Positions 33,914-41,545 are shown, numbered from the stretch's first letter. The stretch is 44,400 bases of DNA from Clostridiales bacterium (GCA_014799475.1 JAAVHX010000046.1:1-44400), one strand, 5' to 3'. Program-made: numbers and translations. Notes: generated from the sequence alone by a model not told the origin.

Positions 33914-35671
33914 ATGAAGCGGAAATTCGTGCAAATTGCAGCCCTATGCCTCTCAGTGGCCCTTTTGCTGCTCTCGGGAGGGGGAAAAGCCGCCGCCTCT
34001 CCCCTGCCCTCCTCCTCGGGCGACAAGATCATCCGGGTGGGCCTCCACTACGGCACCGGGGCCATGGAGGGGCTGAACCTGCTCAACGACGTGGGCTCCG
34101 GCTTCCGCTTCGGCTATTATGACAGCGCCAACCGGTTCGTCGAGCTTGGCTCCACCCCGCAGAAGTCCATCTCCGTGGTGGAAACCATGAACGTCTATTA
34201 CGGCGCCTACAACGGCTATGCCTGCTACCACACCGCCCTCACCGCCTCCGCCGTGGCGGTGGGCGAGTACCATCTCCAGCTGCCGGGGGTGTACGGCACC
34301 TTTGCCGAGGCCCAGGCGGCGGCATCCGCCTATCCCGGCGGCTTCCCGGCGTACATCGGCGGGGCCTTCTACGCCCGCGTGGGCAACTACACTACCCGGG
34401 ATGGGGCGGTTGCCGCCCAAAGCAATCTGGCCGCGCAGGGGGTATACACAGAACTGCGGGGCACATCGGAGTACGGCGTCAGCGTGGTGATCACCGGCAC
34501 CAACACCATCCTGTTCCAGTATGACGACCTGGGCAATGGCACCGGCCTGGGCGTTGAGCCAACTTCACTCAACGGAGAAAAGTGCACCACCTGGAGCAAA
34601 GAGCGTCTATACAACGGCGGCTTCCGCTTCGAGCGCATCAAGGGCGGCAAGCTCACCGTGGTGAACATCCTGGGGCTGGAGGACTACGTGAAGGGCGTCG
34701 TCCCCAATGAGATGAGCAACAGCTGGCCCCTTGAGGCGCTGAAGGCCCAGGCGGTGGCGGCCCGCAGTTACGCCCTCTCTTTGGGCACAAAGCACAGCGC
34801 CCATCACTTTGACATCTGTTTCGATGTCGACTGTCAGGCCTATTATGGCCGGGCCAAGGCAGGGGCAAATTCCGACGCGGCAGTGGATCAGACCGCCGGA
34901 CAGGTGGCCATCTACAACGGCAAGGTCGCCCAAACCTTCTATTATTCCAGCAACGGCGGGGCCAGCGAGAGTGTGTCCACTGTGTGGGGCAGCAACCAGG
35001 CCAGCTACCCCTATCTCGTTGGCAAAATCGACCCCTATGAGGCTGCCGCGAACCTCAACAACAGCTGGACCTATTCCATCAGCGGCGCTTCCCTGGCGGC
35101 CAAGCTCAGGGGGATCGGCTATAACAGCGTGGGCAGCTCCATCACCGCCATCGCCGTGGCCTCCCTGACGGATTCCGGCAACCCCAAGCAGATCACCTTT
35201 ACCGACAGCAGCGGGAAGAACTTCACCATAGACAGCCGGTACGTGGTGGGCATGCTGTCCCTGCGGTCTTACCGCTATGGCTTTGACTCGGCGGCAGCCC
35301 AGCAGCAGCCGTCCGCCGCCGCCCCGTCCTTCAGCGTCAACGGCGCCACGCCCGTCAGCGGCACCGACGGCCTGTACGCCATCGACGGCTCCGGCAACGT
35401 GGTTCCCGTAGGGGCGGACGCCTATGTCATCACCGACAGCGGCACGTCCCTTCTGGGCCAGAGCGGCGGCACAACGGGCGCGGGCGGGAGCGGCCTGGGC
35501 GGGCTCAGCAGCAGCACCGGCCAAAACGGGACATTCACGTTTATCGGCAGAGGCTGGGGCCACAATATCGGCATGAGCCAGTTCGGCGCGAAAGCGATGG
35601 CCGAACAGGGGCATACTTACCTACAGATCCTGCAATTCTACTATACTGGCATTACGGTGGGATATATGTGA
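33914..35671 (+). CDS. SpoIID/LytB-domain secreted protein with SPOR-like region
   Basis: 585 residues. A signal peptide ([20 protein letters not shown]) leads to a roughly 200-residue N-terminal part containing a SPOR-like stretch ([38 protein letters not shown]). The SpoIID core then has [26 protein letters not shown] and the C-terminal [20 protein letters not shown]. SpoIID proteins are lytic transglycosylases acting on peptidoglycan stripped of stem peptides, in engulfment or spore cortex work. A Gly/Ser-rich linker splits the core near residue 530. It overlaps queA by three bases. Confidence 0.9.
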   Translation: MKRKFVQIAALCLSVALLLLSGGGKAAASPLPSSSGDKIIRVGLHYGTGAMEGLNLLNDVGSGFRFGYYDSANRFVELGSTPQKSISVVETMNVYYGAYNGYACYHTALTASAVAVGEYHLQLPGVYGTFAEAQAAASAYPGGFPAYIGGAFYARVGNYTTRDGAVAAQSNLAAQGVYTELRGTSEYGVSVVITGTNTILFQYDDLGNGTGLGVEPTSLNGEKCTTWSKERLYNGGFRFERIKGGKLTVVNILGLEDYVKGVVPNEMSNSWPLEALKAQAVAARSYALSLGTKHSAHHFDICFDVDCQAYYGRAKAGANSDAAVDQTAGQVAIYNGKVAQTFYYSSNGGASESVSTVWGSNQASYPYLVGKIDPYEAAANLNNSWTYSISGASLAAKLRGIGYNSVGSSITAIAVASLTDSGNPKQITFTDSSGKNFTIDSRYVVGMLSLRSYRYGFDSAAAQQQPSAAAPSFSVNGATPVSGTDGLYAIDGSGNVVPVGADAYVITDSGTSLLGQSGGTTGAGGSGLGGLSSSTGQNGTFTFIGRGWGHNIGMSQFGAKAMAEQGHTYLQILQFYYTGITVGYM

Positions 35672-36690
35672 AAACCTCAGATTTTTATTTCGACCTTCCC
35701 CAAGAGCTGATCGCCCAGACCCCGCTGGAGCGGCGGGACGCCTCCCGCCTGCTGGCGCTGGACAAGGCCACGGGCGAAAAGCGGCATATGCACTTCTACG
35801 ACCTGCCCTCCCTTCTGCGCCCCGGTGACTGTCTGGTGCTCAACGACAGCCGGGTGCTCCCCGCCCGGCTCATCGGCCGCCGCGCGGGGGGCGGCGCCTG
35901 CGAGGTGCTGCTGCTCATCGATCGCGGGGACAAGGTGTGGGAGTGCCTGGTGCGCCCCGGCAAAAAGCTGCGCCCCGGCGCGAAAGTCACCTTCGGGGAC
36001 AACGAGCTTACGGCGGAAGTGGTAGGTGAAGCGGAGGGCGGCAACCGCCTGGTCCGCTTCGACTACGACGGCATCTTCCTGGAAACCCTGGAGCGGCTGG
36101 GCAAAATGCCCCTCCCCCCCTACATCAAGGAAGAGCTGGAGGACGGGGAGCGCTATCAGACGGTATACTCCAAGGTGGTGGGCTCCGCCGCCGCCCCCAC
36201 GGCGGGGCTGCACTTCACAGATGGACTGCTGGAGCAGATCAAGGCCATGGGGGTGAAGGTGTGCTATGTGACCCTCCACGTGGGCCTGGGCACCTTCCGC
36301 CCGGTGAAGGCGGAAAACCTGGACGAGCACGAGATGCACTCGGAATACTGCGTCATTCCCCAGGAGACCGCCGACACGATCAACGAGACAAAGCGGAACG
36401 GGGGCCGGGTGGTCTGCGTGGGCACCACCTCCTGCCGCACCATCGAGAGCTGGGCGGGCGAGGACGGCACGCTGAAGGCGTCCGCCGGTTGGACGAATAT
36501 CTTCATCTACCCCGGCTACCGCTTCAAGGCGCTGGACGCTTTGGTCACCAACTTCCACCTGCCTGAGTCCACCCTCATCATGCTGGTGTCCGCCCTGGCA
36601 GGCCGGGAACAGGTGCTGGCCGCCTATGAGGAGGCGGTGCGGGAGCGCTACCGCTTCTTCTCCTTTGGGGACGCCATGTTCATCGGATGA
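35668..36690 (+). CDS. queA: S-adenosylmethionine:tRNA ribosyltransferase-isomerase
   Basis: 340 residues, full length. Family motifs: [20 protein letters not shown] at the start, [31 protein letters not shown]-type [14 protein letters not shown] and TTSCRTIES. It transfers the ribosyl group of SAM onto preQ1-tRNA in queuosine synthesis. Start GTG 35668 overlaps the preceding stop (GTGA). Confidence 0.96.
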   Translation: MKTSDFYFDLPQELIAQTPLERRDASRLLALDKATGEKRHMHFYDLPSLLRPGDCLVLNDSRVLPARLIGRRAGGGACEVLLLIDRGDKVWECLVRPGKKLRPGAKVTFGDNELTAEVVGEAEGGNRLVRFDYDGIFLETLERLGKMPLPPYIKEELEDGERYQTVYSKVVGSAAAPTAGLHFTDGLLEQIKAMGVKVCYVTLHVGLGTFRPVKAENLDEHEMHSEYCVIPQETADTINETKRNGGRVVCVGTTSCRTIESWAGEDGTLKASAGWTNIFIYPGYRFKALDALVTNFHLPESTLIMLVSALAGREQVLAAYEEAVRERYRFFSFGDAMFIG

Positions 36691-36715
36691 CCGGCATATG
36701 GCAAGACCGGGGCCC

Positions 36716-36755
36716 AAAAATAAAAGGACTGCCTATGGCAGTCCTTTTATTTTTG
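36716..36755. terminator. Intrinsic terminator after queA
   Basis: A 17-bp stem (36717-36733 with 36737-36753, loop TAT) is flanked by A- and T-runs. It marks the end of core DNA before the accessory region. Confidence 0.9.
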
Positions 36756-36762
36756 TCTTGTG

Positions 36763-36926
36763 TTGACAAAAAAGATGCGCCGAACGAAAAGTCTGCAAAA
36801 AGGGGAAAATAAAGGGACCGTCATTCGCCGGGCAGCCGGAAGGCTGCCAGCGAACGATTGGTTGGCAGTTCGCTGGACTGCCTAGTACACCAAAAGAAAA
36901 GACACCCAAAGGGTGTCTTTTCTTTT
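36763..36926 (+). ncRNA. Structured RNA candidate with competing hairpins and a strong terminator
   Basis: A TTGACA at 36763 could be a -35 box but has no good -10. Three pairings compete: hairpin 1 (36824-36854, GGCAGCC/GGCTGCC with TTCGC/GCGAA), hairpin 2 (CCAGCGAAC 36847-36855 with GTTCGCTGG 36868-36876) and hairpin 3 (GGCAGT 36864-36869 with ACTGCC 36877-36882). A 16-bp terminator follows (36892-36907 with 36911-36926) ending in TTTTCTTTT. There is no ORF of note. Identity unknown. Confidence 0.45.
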
Positions 36927-37182
36927 GGTCGGAGTGTAATTATAGGACTTAAAATCGAGAATAAATATCAATGGTTTTCTTCTCCAAGCAAGGGGTTTTA
37001 TCCAAACTGAGAACTTTTTAACGCTGCTCAAATTTGGCTTTGAGCAGCGTTTTCATATAAACATGGAAGGAGACGGCAACAATCATGCCGGAAGTCGTTT
37101 AGGTATGGCTTTCAATATAATCATCGAGATAGTCGTGTAAAGTACGATAATAACGTATATTTTCAGGTTTATCATTGCCAAA
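36927..37182. other. Non-coding junction region
   Basis: It starts with a block resembling a tRNA 3' end, then AT-rich sequence and a 13-bp hairpin (37021-37033 with 37040-37052: AACGCTGCTCAAA/TTTGAGCAGCGTT). A ribosome-binding site and a five-codon ORF MPEVV (37084-37101) follow. 37099-37180 is AT-rich and on the minus strand ends an open frame in YYRTLHDYLDDYIESHT, which looks like the tail of a lost gene. No intact gene seen. Confidence 0.5.
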
Positions 37183-37869
37183 ATGCCGGTCAGCAAGCTC
37201 AACCGCCTGATCCGGCTGTCCGAGGCCACCAAGGACGTGTGCGACCGGGTGGACGATGGCTCCCTCACCCTGTCCGTTGCGTCGGCCCTGTCCTTTTTGA
37301 AGCCGAAAAACCAGGATAATGTGCTGCATCTGATGGACCTGGGCTACAAAGTGCCCGCTGAACGGGTGGAGTACATGAAGAAGGTGGAGAAGGCGGGCAA
37401 GCTGGACGAGGAATCCATGCGGGCTGTGCTGGAGGGCAAAAATGTTCTGGACCCGCCCAAGCAGGAAGCTCCCCAGGCGCCCCAGGTCGAGCAGCCCCAG
37501 CCCAGCGCCCCCGCCCCGTCCACCATCCCCCCGTCCCCGGACGTGCCCCAGGCGGAGGGCGCCCCCGCCGTTCCGCCCCAGCCCACCGAGGGCCAGGATG
37601 GACCTGCCCCCGCCGCTCCGCCTGCCCCTGCCTCCACCGAGGTCCAGCCCCAGGAGAGCAAGGCCCCCTTTGAGGGGAAGCAGGAGCGGCCCGAGCACAC
37701 GAAAGTGGTTTTGGCCGGGGACAGGCTGCGGAAATATTTCCCGGACGTGATGATGACGCCCCGCGAGATCGAGGAAAGCATCTACGACGCCCTGGAGGAA
37801 CGCCGCCAGCGCCAGCAGAAGGAAAAGGAAAAGCTGACGATTTTCCCCAAGCGGGGGCCAAAGCGTTAA
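37183..37869 (+). pseudogene. ParB/Spo0J-family partition protein, N-terminally truncated
   Basis: 228 residues remain. The first 80 match the HTH and linker of ParB proteins of mobile elements (KLNRLIRLSEATKDVCDRVD, LTLSVASALSFLKPKNQDNV). A Pro/Ala/Gln-rich linker and a basic C-terminal segment (RRQRQQKEKEKLTIFPKRGP) follow. The N-terminal nuclease-fold/CTPase domain with its GERR-type motif is missing. The junction to unrelated AT-rich DNA is at about 37178, right before MPVSKLNRL, so this is a deletion remnant although the frame is open. Confidence 0.7.
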
Positions 37870-37949
37870 ATGGTGAGACGCAAAACCCGGCGCGGTTATG
37901 CGCCGCCGCCATTGTCCCCCATAAAATAAATCTCATGGTGAGACACAAA
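37870..37949. repeat. Direct repeat pair and hairpin upstream of mobC (oriT-like)
   Basis: ATGGTGAGACGCAAA (37870-37884) recurs as ATGGTGAGACACAAA (37935-37949), 14/15 identical. Between them is a 6-bp hairpin (37888-37893 with 37900-37905). The position just before a MobC-like relaxosome gene makes this a candidate transfer origin. Confidence 0.4.
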
Positions 37950-37968
37950 TCTATGAAAGGATGGTGCC

Positions 37969-38200
37969 ATGCGAACACGAAAGCACTTCGTTGGTTTATG
38001 GCTGAATGACCAAGAACATCAGCACCTTGTGCGGCAATGTTCAGTGTCCGGCTTAACTGCCAGCGGCCTACTTCGGCAAGCCATTTTAGGCATCGAGCTC
38101 CGCCCACGTCCACCCGACACTTATGCTGCCCTACTCCGGGAGCTGTCCGCTATCGGCAATAACGTGAACCAAATTGCCCACAACACCAACGCCAGCAAAA
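37969..38200 (+). pseudogene. MobC-like relaxosome accessory protein, C-terminally truncated
   Basis: The first 75 residues (FVGLWLNDQEHQHLVRQCSV, TASGLLRQAILG, LLRELSAIGNNVNQIAHNTN) match plasmid/ICE mobilisation proteins of the MobC type: a ribbon-helix-helix DNA-binding part plus the conserved GNNxNQIA helix. At about 38195 the sequence fuses to terminase DNA, and the frame runs on to 38283 as unrelated residues. Normal length is about 110-130 residues. An AAAGGATG site precedes ATG 37969. Transfer function is presumably lost. Confidence 0.75.
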
Positions 38201-39205
38201 CAGCGTCCCAGGATTATTGTTTCTACAGCGGGCAACAAGGACGTGGCCCGTGGCCTGACGCTGCGGTTTGCCCACCTTTCTGAATATGCTTTCTTCCGTC
38301 CAGACCGGGCGCAAAAGCACCTGCTGGCGGTGGAACAGGCTTTGCGGCCTGATGGCTCTATCGTGATTGAATCAACCGCCAATGGCTTGAATCACTTTTC
38401 AGAGCTATGGCAAAAGGCCACCAACGGCGAGAATATGTATCAGCCGCATTTTTATGGCTGGGTGCAGGACAAGCGGATGTTCGCGGACGAATACCGCCAA
38501 TTTACACAGCGGTACATACGGCTCCATGGGAAACTGCCGGAGCTGAACGAACTGGATGAAGCGGAACAGGCCCTTATGGAGCAGGGCGCGAGTATAGAGC
38601 AAATCATATGGCGGCGGATGAAGATTGCCAACAGCAGCCCGGAGGGTTTTCGGCAGGAGTTCCCCGGCAATCCCACGGAGGCATTTGTGTCCACGGGCCG
38701 GAACTTTTTCAATACCGCCCTCATTGCCGAGCGTGTGGCCTTTGTCCATCCGTCTGTCCCGGCCCCGGAACAATTCAAGGGGTACAGCGGCCTGACGTTC
38801 TGGCGGCTCCCAGAGGCCGGGAAACGGTTCTATGTTGGCGTGGACACCGCCGAAGGGCTGGGCAGCGGTGCAGACCATTCCGCCGTTGAGATCATCGACA
38901 AGGACGGCTACCAATGCGCCGAACTTTATAGCGATACAATCAAGCCTTACAAGCTGGCGGCGCTGGTGCTGGAACTGGCAGAATATTATAATCATGCGCT
39001 CATTGTGCCGAAAAAGGCGGCTGCTGGGCACATCGTTGTGGACAAGCTGCGAAACGAGTATCACTACGCAAATCTATACAAATCAAAGCAGTATGACCAA
39101 ACAGGCCGGGTGAAGCGCCGTCCTGGTTGGGAAACCACATCCAAGAGCAGACCTATCATGCTGGAAGATTTTTCAGAGCAGTTTGAACATGGCGAAAGCG
39201 TCTTT
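38201..39205 (+). pseudogene. Phage terminase large subunit, truncated at both ends
   Basis: The frame 38174-39220 is open. Recognisable terminase begins around PRIIVSTAGNKDVARGLTLR, keeps the Walker-B-like HLSEYAFF and SIVIESTANGLNHFSELW, and the RNase H-like nuclease start FYVGVDTAEGLGSGADHSAV. The N-terminal Walker A half is gone. The C-terminus breaks off at about FEHGES, where the frame runs into the end of the minus-strand zinc-ribbon gene. No portal, capsid or small terminase gene is nearby, so it is a stranded fragment. Confidence 0.8.
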
Positions 39206-39721
39206 AGCCATAGCATATAACTCTGATTTTGAAACATAACAATATGAGTTTCCATATTCCTTTGTGGCATTGCAAACTGAACAGATTCCCGTTGTGTTGT
39301 ATTTATGATCTTTCATTTCCGAATAACTTTTTTCACCGCAACGGGAGCATACCGCCGGTTCGGAACAGGTGGCACCAGTCCATTTATGTCCAAGTTTTTC
39401 ACCCGATGTTTCACCGCAAACAGAACAAGTCAATGGAGCAATACAAGTTGCTTGTTTCCAAGTATGGCCATTCCTACAAGGATTCAAGAAAATGACCGCT
39501 ATGGGAATACTTATGATTATTACAAGTGCTAAGAGAGAAATGGCAATGATAGGTGCTTTTGATTTCTTCTTTTTTGGGGTTTTCGTTACTGTGGGGGCTG
39601 GCACCTGGGCTGGTGACGGCATCGGGGCATTTGCTACAACCAGCTTTTTATTGCCGCACATCGGGCAGGCGGTAGCAGACAAGGGTACGAACTTTTTGCA
39701 AGTTGGGCAGATTTTGACCAT
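39173..39721 (-). CDS. Membrane-anchored zinc-ribbon protein
   Basis: 182 residues. An N-terminal zinc ribbon (CPTCKKFVPLSATACPMCG) is followed by a Pro/Lys-rich linker, one membrane helix (IIAISLLALVIIISIPIAVI), then repeated C-x2-C-G / GHxW units (CSVCGETSGEKLGHKW, CSRCGEKS) like those of clostridial surface proteins. GAAGGAGG lies before ATG 39721. The last 15 residues are antisense to the terminase fragment, so the C-terminus is probably not original. Function unknown. Confidence 0.7.
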   Translation of the reverse strand: MVKICPTCKKFVPLSATACPMCGNKKLVVANAPMPSPAQVPAPTVTKTPKKKKSKAPIIAISLLALVIIISIPIAVIFLNPCRNGHTWKQATCIAPLTCSVCGETSGEKLGHKWTGATCSEPAVCSRCGEKSYSEMKDHKYNTTGICSVCNATKEYGNSYCYVSKSELYAMAKDAFAMFKLL

Positions 39722-39860
39722 GGTATGTTCCTCCTTCTATGTATGCCTGCCCTTATTTTACATTATATTATAAAGATATTCAAGATATAATTATATTCAA
39801 ATATAAAAAGGATATATATGGTAATTGAGATATAAGGTATACTTATACAGAGGTGATACC

Positions 39861-40049
39861 ATGGAGCGCCGGAAAATCACAATTTCAAAAAAGGGTGACG
39901 ACGGGTATAAAGTTATTTCTGTGAGACTTAAAGAAAAGACCCTTGAAGCTATTGAGGATATATCAGCGCAAACCAACAGATCACGGAACGAAGTTATCAA
40001 TATCCTTTTGGAAAATGCCACTGAAGATATTGAAATTAAAGAAGATTAG
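39861..40049 (+). CDS. Ribbon-helix-helix (CopG/Arc-type) DNA-binding protein
   Basis: 62 residues. The pattern YKVISVRLKEKTLEAIEDIS followed by TNRSRNEVINILLENA is a classic RHH fold: beta strand, helix, turn, helix. Start at ATG 39861 after GAGGTGAT; the longer frame from 39825 has no site. AT-rich. Such proteins act as antitoxins or autoregulators; the NYN-domain gene downstream is a possible partner. Confidence 0.8.
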   Translation: MERRKITISKKGDDGYKVISVRLKEKTLEAIEDISAQTNRSRNEVINILLENATEDIEIKED

Positions 40050-40137
40050 AAGGGAACGCCAAAATTGACAAGGCGAGATTTATATGAAAAACATTCTAAT
40101 CTGAAAGAAAAGAAAGGGCCGTCAATATAACTTCTTA

Positions 40138-40166
40138 TTGACTTCTAACCCCAGAGGGCTTATACT
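40138..40166 (+). promoter_or_regulatory. Promoter for the NYN-domain gene
   Basis: TTGACT (40138-40143), 17 bases, TATACT (40161-40166). The leader has an 11-bp hairpin (40212-40222 with 40228-40238) eight bases before the ribosome-binding site. Confidence 0.65.
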
Positions 40167-40259
40167 ATTAGTGCAAGGGGCCAAGGTGTCTTTTGTAAAG
40201 TATACGAAAACGGGGAGTAGTGTACAGCACTACTCCCCAAAGTTATGGAGGGGAAAATT

Positions 40260-40868
40260 ATGTTACGTGGTATGGTATTTGTAGATCATATGAATTTTGA
40301 CATTGCTATCCGAGATTACTATATTAAAAGTGGACGTGCCCCGATAAGTTTGGATTATGGAACTCTGTTCCAAGGCATAGTTTCTTTGCTGCCAAACATT
40401 GACTATCTAAAAACTTTTATATTTGCGCCAGCACCTGATAAGTTTTTGATGCAAGATGAAAAATTATCAAGTTATTACAGATGGATTCAAGGTCTAAAAG
40501 GCAGTCCATGTATAGATATAATAGAGGGTAGGTATTTGGCAAGGCCCAAAAATCCGACTGTTGAGATGGACATAAATGATACAAATACATATTATAAAGT
40601 TGAAAAAGGAACGGACATCAATTTAGCGATTCATGCTATAACAAAAGCTCAAGCAAATTCGTTTGATGTGGCTTTCATTGTGAGTGCAGATACAGATTAC
40701 ATTCCTATCTATAGACAGCTAAAAACGCTTGGGAAAATTACCGTTGTTGTTGCTGTGGATGGGCAAAAAATATCAAAGATAAGGCCAGAATGTGATAACT
40801 GTATTTTTTTGGATGATAAGTTTTTTACAAAGCACATTAGAAGAAAAAAAGAAGAAGTAGACGATTGA
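40260..40868 (+). CDS. NYN-domain (PIN-like, LabA/DUF88) putative ribonuclease
   Basis: 202 residues. The PIN-like NYN core is visible: VFVDHMNFD at the N-terminus with the first acidic residue, EKGTDINLAIHAI in the middle, and FIVSADTDYIPIYRQLKTLG near the end, giving the metal-binding aspartates. The C-terminal tail is basic (HIRRKKEE). The family comprises predicted or shown endoribonucleases. Start at ATG 40260, six bases after GGAGGGG, preferred over ATG 40245. AT-rich, in an accessory region; defence or RNA turnover is a guess. Confidence 0.85.
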   Translation: MLRGMVFVDHMNFDIAIRDYYIKSGRAPISLDYGTLFQGIVSLLPNIDYLKTFIFAPAPDKFLMQDEKLSSYYRWIQGLKGSPCIDIIEGRYLARPKNPTVEMDINDTNTYYKVEKGTDINLAIHAITKAQANSFDVAFIVSADTDYIPIYRQLKTLGKITVVVAVDGQKISKIRPECDNCIFLDDKFFTKHIRRKKEEVDD

Positions 40869-40931
40869 ATCCGACAATCGCCCACTTCTAATTGTTCTTC
40901 ATTATGAATTGAAGTGCGAAGATAAAGGAAC

Positions 40932-40960
40932 TTGACAGACAAGGAACAATGGCCTATAAT
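40932..40960 (+). promoter_or_regulatory. Locus B left promoter (plus strand)
   Basis: TTGACA (40932-40937), 17 bases, TATAAT (40955-40960): full consensus, followed after ten bases by the inverted-repeat end. Confidence 0.8.
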
Positions 40961-40966
40961 GTTTTA

Positions 40967-41056
40967 TAAAGGGCGCTGCGGCAAGCGGTTAGCCTGACCA
41001 TTCGACTAAACTAAGTTAGCCGTCCGGGGGCAAGCCGGGCGGCTAACGCGCTTCTG
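40967..41056 (+). ncRNA. Locus B candidate antisense small RNA
   Basis: It begins a few bases before GGGCGCTGC and ends at a 13-bp hairpin (41015-41027 with 41035-41047) with only a weak T-run (CTTCT). It overlaps in antisense the stop and last codons of the 31-codon minus-strand ORF. Its 5' segment matches locus A: ggcgctgc, gg, aagcggttagc. Confidence 0.55.
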
Positions 41057-41196
41057 GGGCTATGTAAATCATCAGTGCAAGCACGATGATGAACCATACC
41101 ACGAAACGAAGGACTTTCGCCCAACGCCCGTTTCCCATCCGCATCACCCCCTTTCGTCAAGGGAGTGGCTAACCGCCTGCTGCTCTTGCAGCGCCC
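40971..41196. repeat. Locus B terminal inverted repeats
   Basis: GGGCGCTGC (40971-40979) is inverted at 41188-41196 (9/9) and GCGGTTAGCC (40985-40994) at 41167-41176 (10/10). The cassette between outer ends is 226 bp, against 206 bp for locus A. Confidence 0.75.
41043..41138 (-). CDS. Locus B 31-residue single-span membrane peptide (candidate type I toxin)
   Basis: From ATG 41138: a short basic start (MGNGRWAKVLR), then one membrane span (FVVWFIIVLALMIYI) and the tail APEAR. This is the usual build of type I toxin peptides: one helix with basic residues next to it. The ribosome-binding sequence CGAAAGGGGGTG is identical to that of locus A and lies eight bases before this ATG; an ATG six bases earlier is too close to it. 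No clear minus-strand promoter was found, unlike locus A. Confidence 0.6.
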   Translation of the reverse strand: MGNGRWAKVLRFVVWFIIVLALMIYIAPEAR

Positions 41197-41290
41197 GGCC
41201 CCACAAGTGGGGTTGCGCTTACCTTACCACATAATCCGACAAAAAGCAAGGGGCAGGGGGCCACATCCCAGCCCCTTGTCCCTGTTATTT

Positions 41291-41351
41291 GGTAACATTT
41301 TTTCGGTGGGGGCTGGTAACAGCGGCGAATTTGGTAACAGTTTTGGTAACA
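41291..41351. repeat. Four GGTAACA direct repeats next to tRNA-Pro
   Basis: Copies start at 41291, 41315, 41333 and 41345, with spacings of 24, 18 and 12 bases. Such short repeats beside the 3' end of a tRNA are typical of arm-binding sites for a tyrosine recombinase. No tyrosine recombinase gene is in the window. Confidence 0.55.
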
Positions 41352-41400
41352 CACCCAAAAGCCGAAAAAATGAAATTGAATGAAAAGTTCAAGAAAATAG

Positions 41401-41429
41401 AAGAAAACCGCCTAATCGGCGGTTTTCTT
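41401..41429. terminator. Terminator of the tRNA-Pro transcript
   Basis: A 12-bp stem (41401-41412 with 41418-41429, loop TAATC) contains AAAACCGCC/GGCGGTTTT. It lies just beyond the tRNA 3' end on the minus strand. Confidence 0.8.
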
Positions 41430-41439
41430 CTTGGAAAAA

Positions 41440-41516
41440 TGGTCCGAGTGACAGGACTTGAACCTGCGGCCTCTTGACCCCCAGTCAAGCGCGATACCAA
41501 ACTTCGCCACACCCGG
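41440..41516 (-). tRNA. tRNA-Pro (anticodon GGG)
   Basis: 77 bases including an encoded CCA (41440-41442), followed by TTTTT. Acceptor stem CCGGGTG pairs with CACTCGG (one G-U). The anticodon arm CTTGA-CTGGGGG-TCAAG gives GGG, reading CCC and CCU proline codons. The T arm is CAGG-TTCAAGT-CCTG. The 3' end is a classic integration target and here faces the accessory region. Confidence 0.95.
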
Positions 41517-41545
41517 AAATATTCCACACTCTGTGGACCTCAAGT

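Noticed and set aside
41169-41354. Minus-strand ORF with repeated CYQ units
   Set aside because: The repeats are simply the GGTAACA heptamers translated; there is no ribosome-binding site and it overlaps the locus B end.
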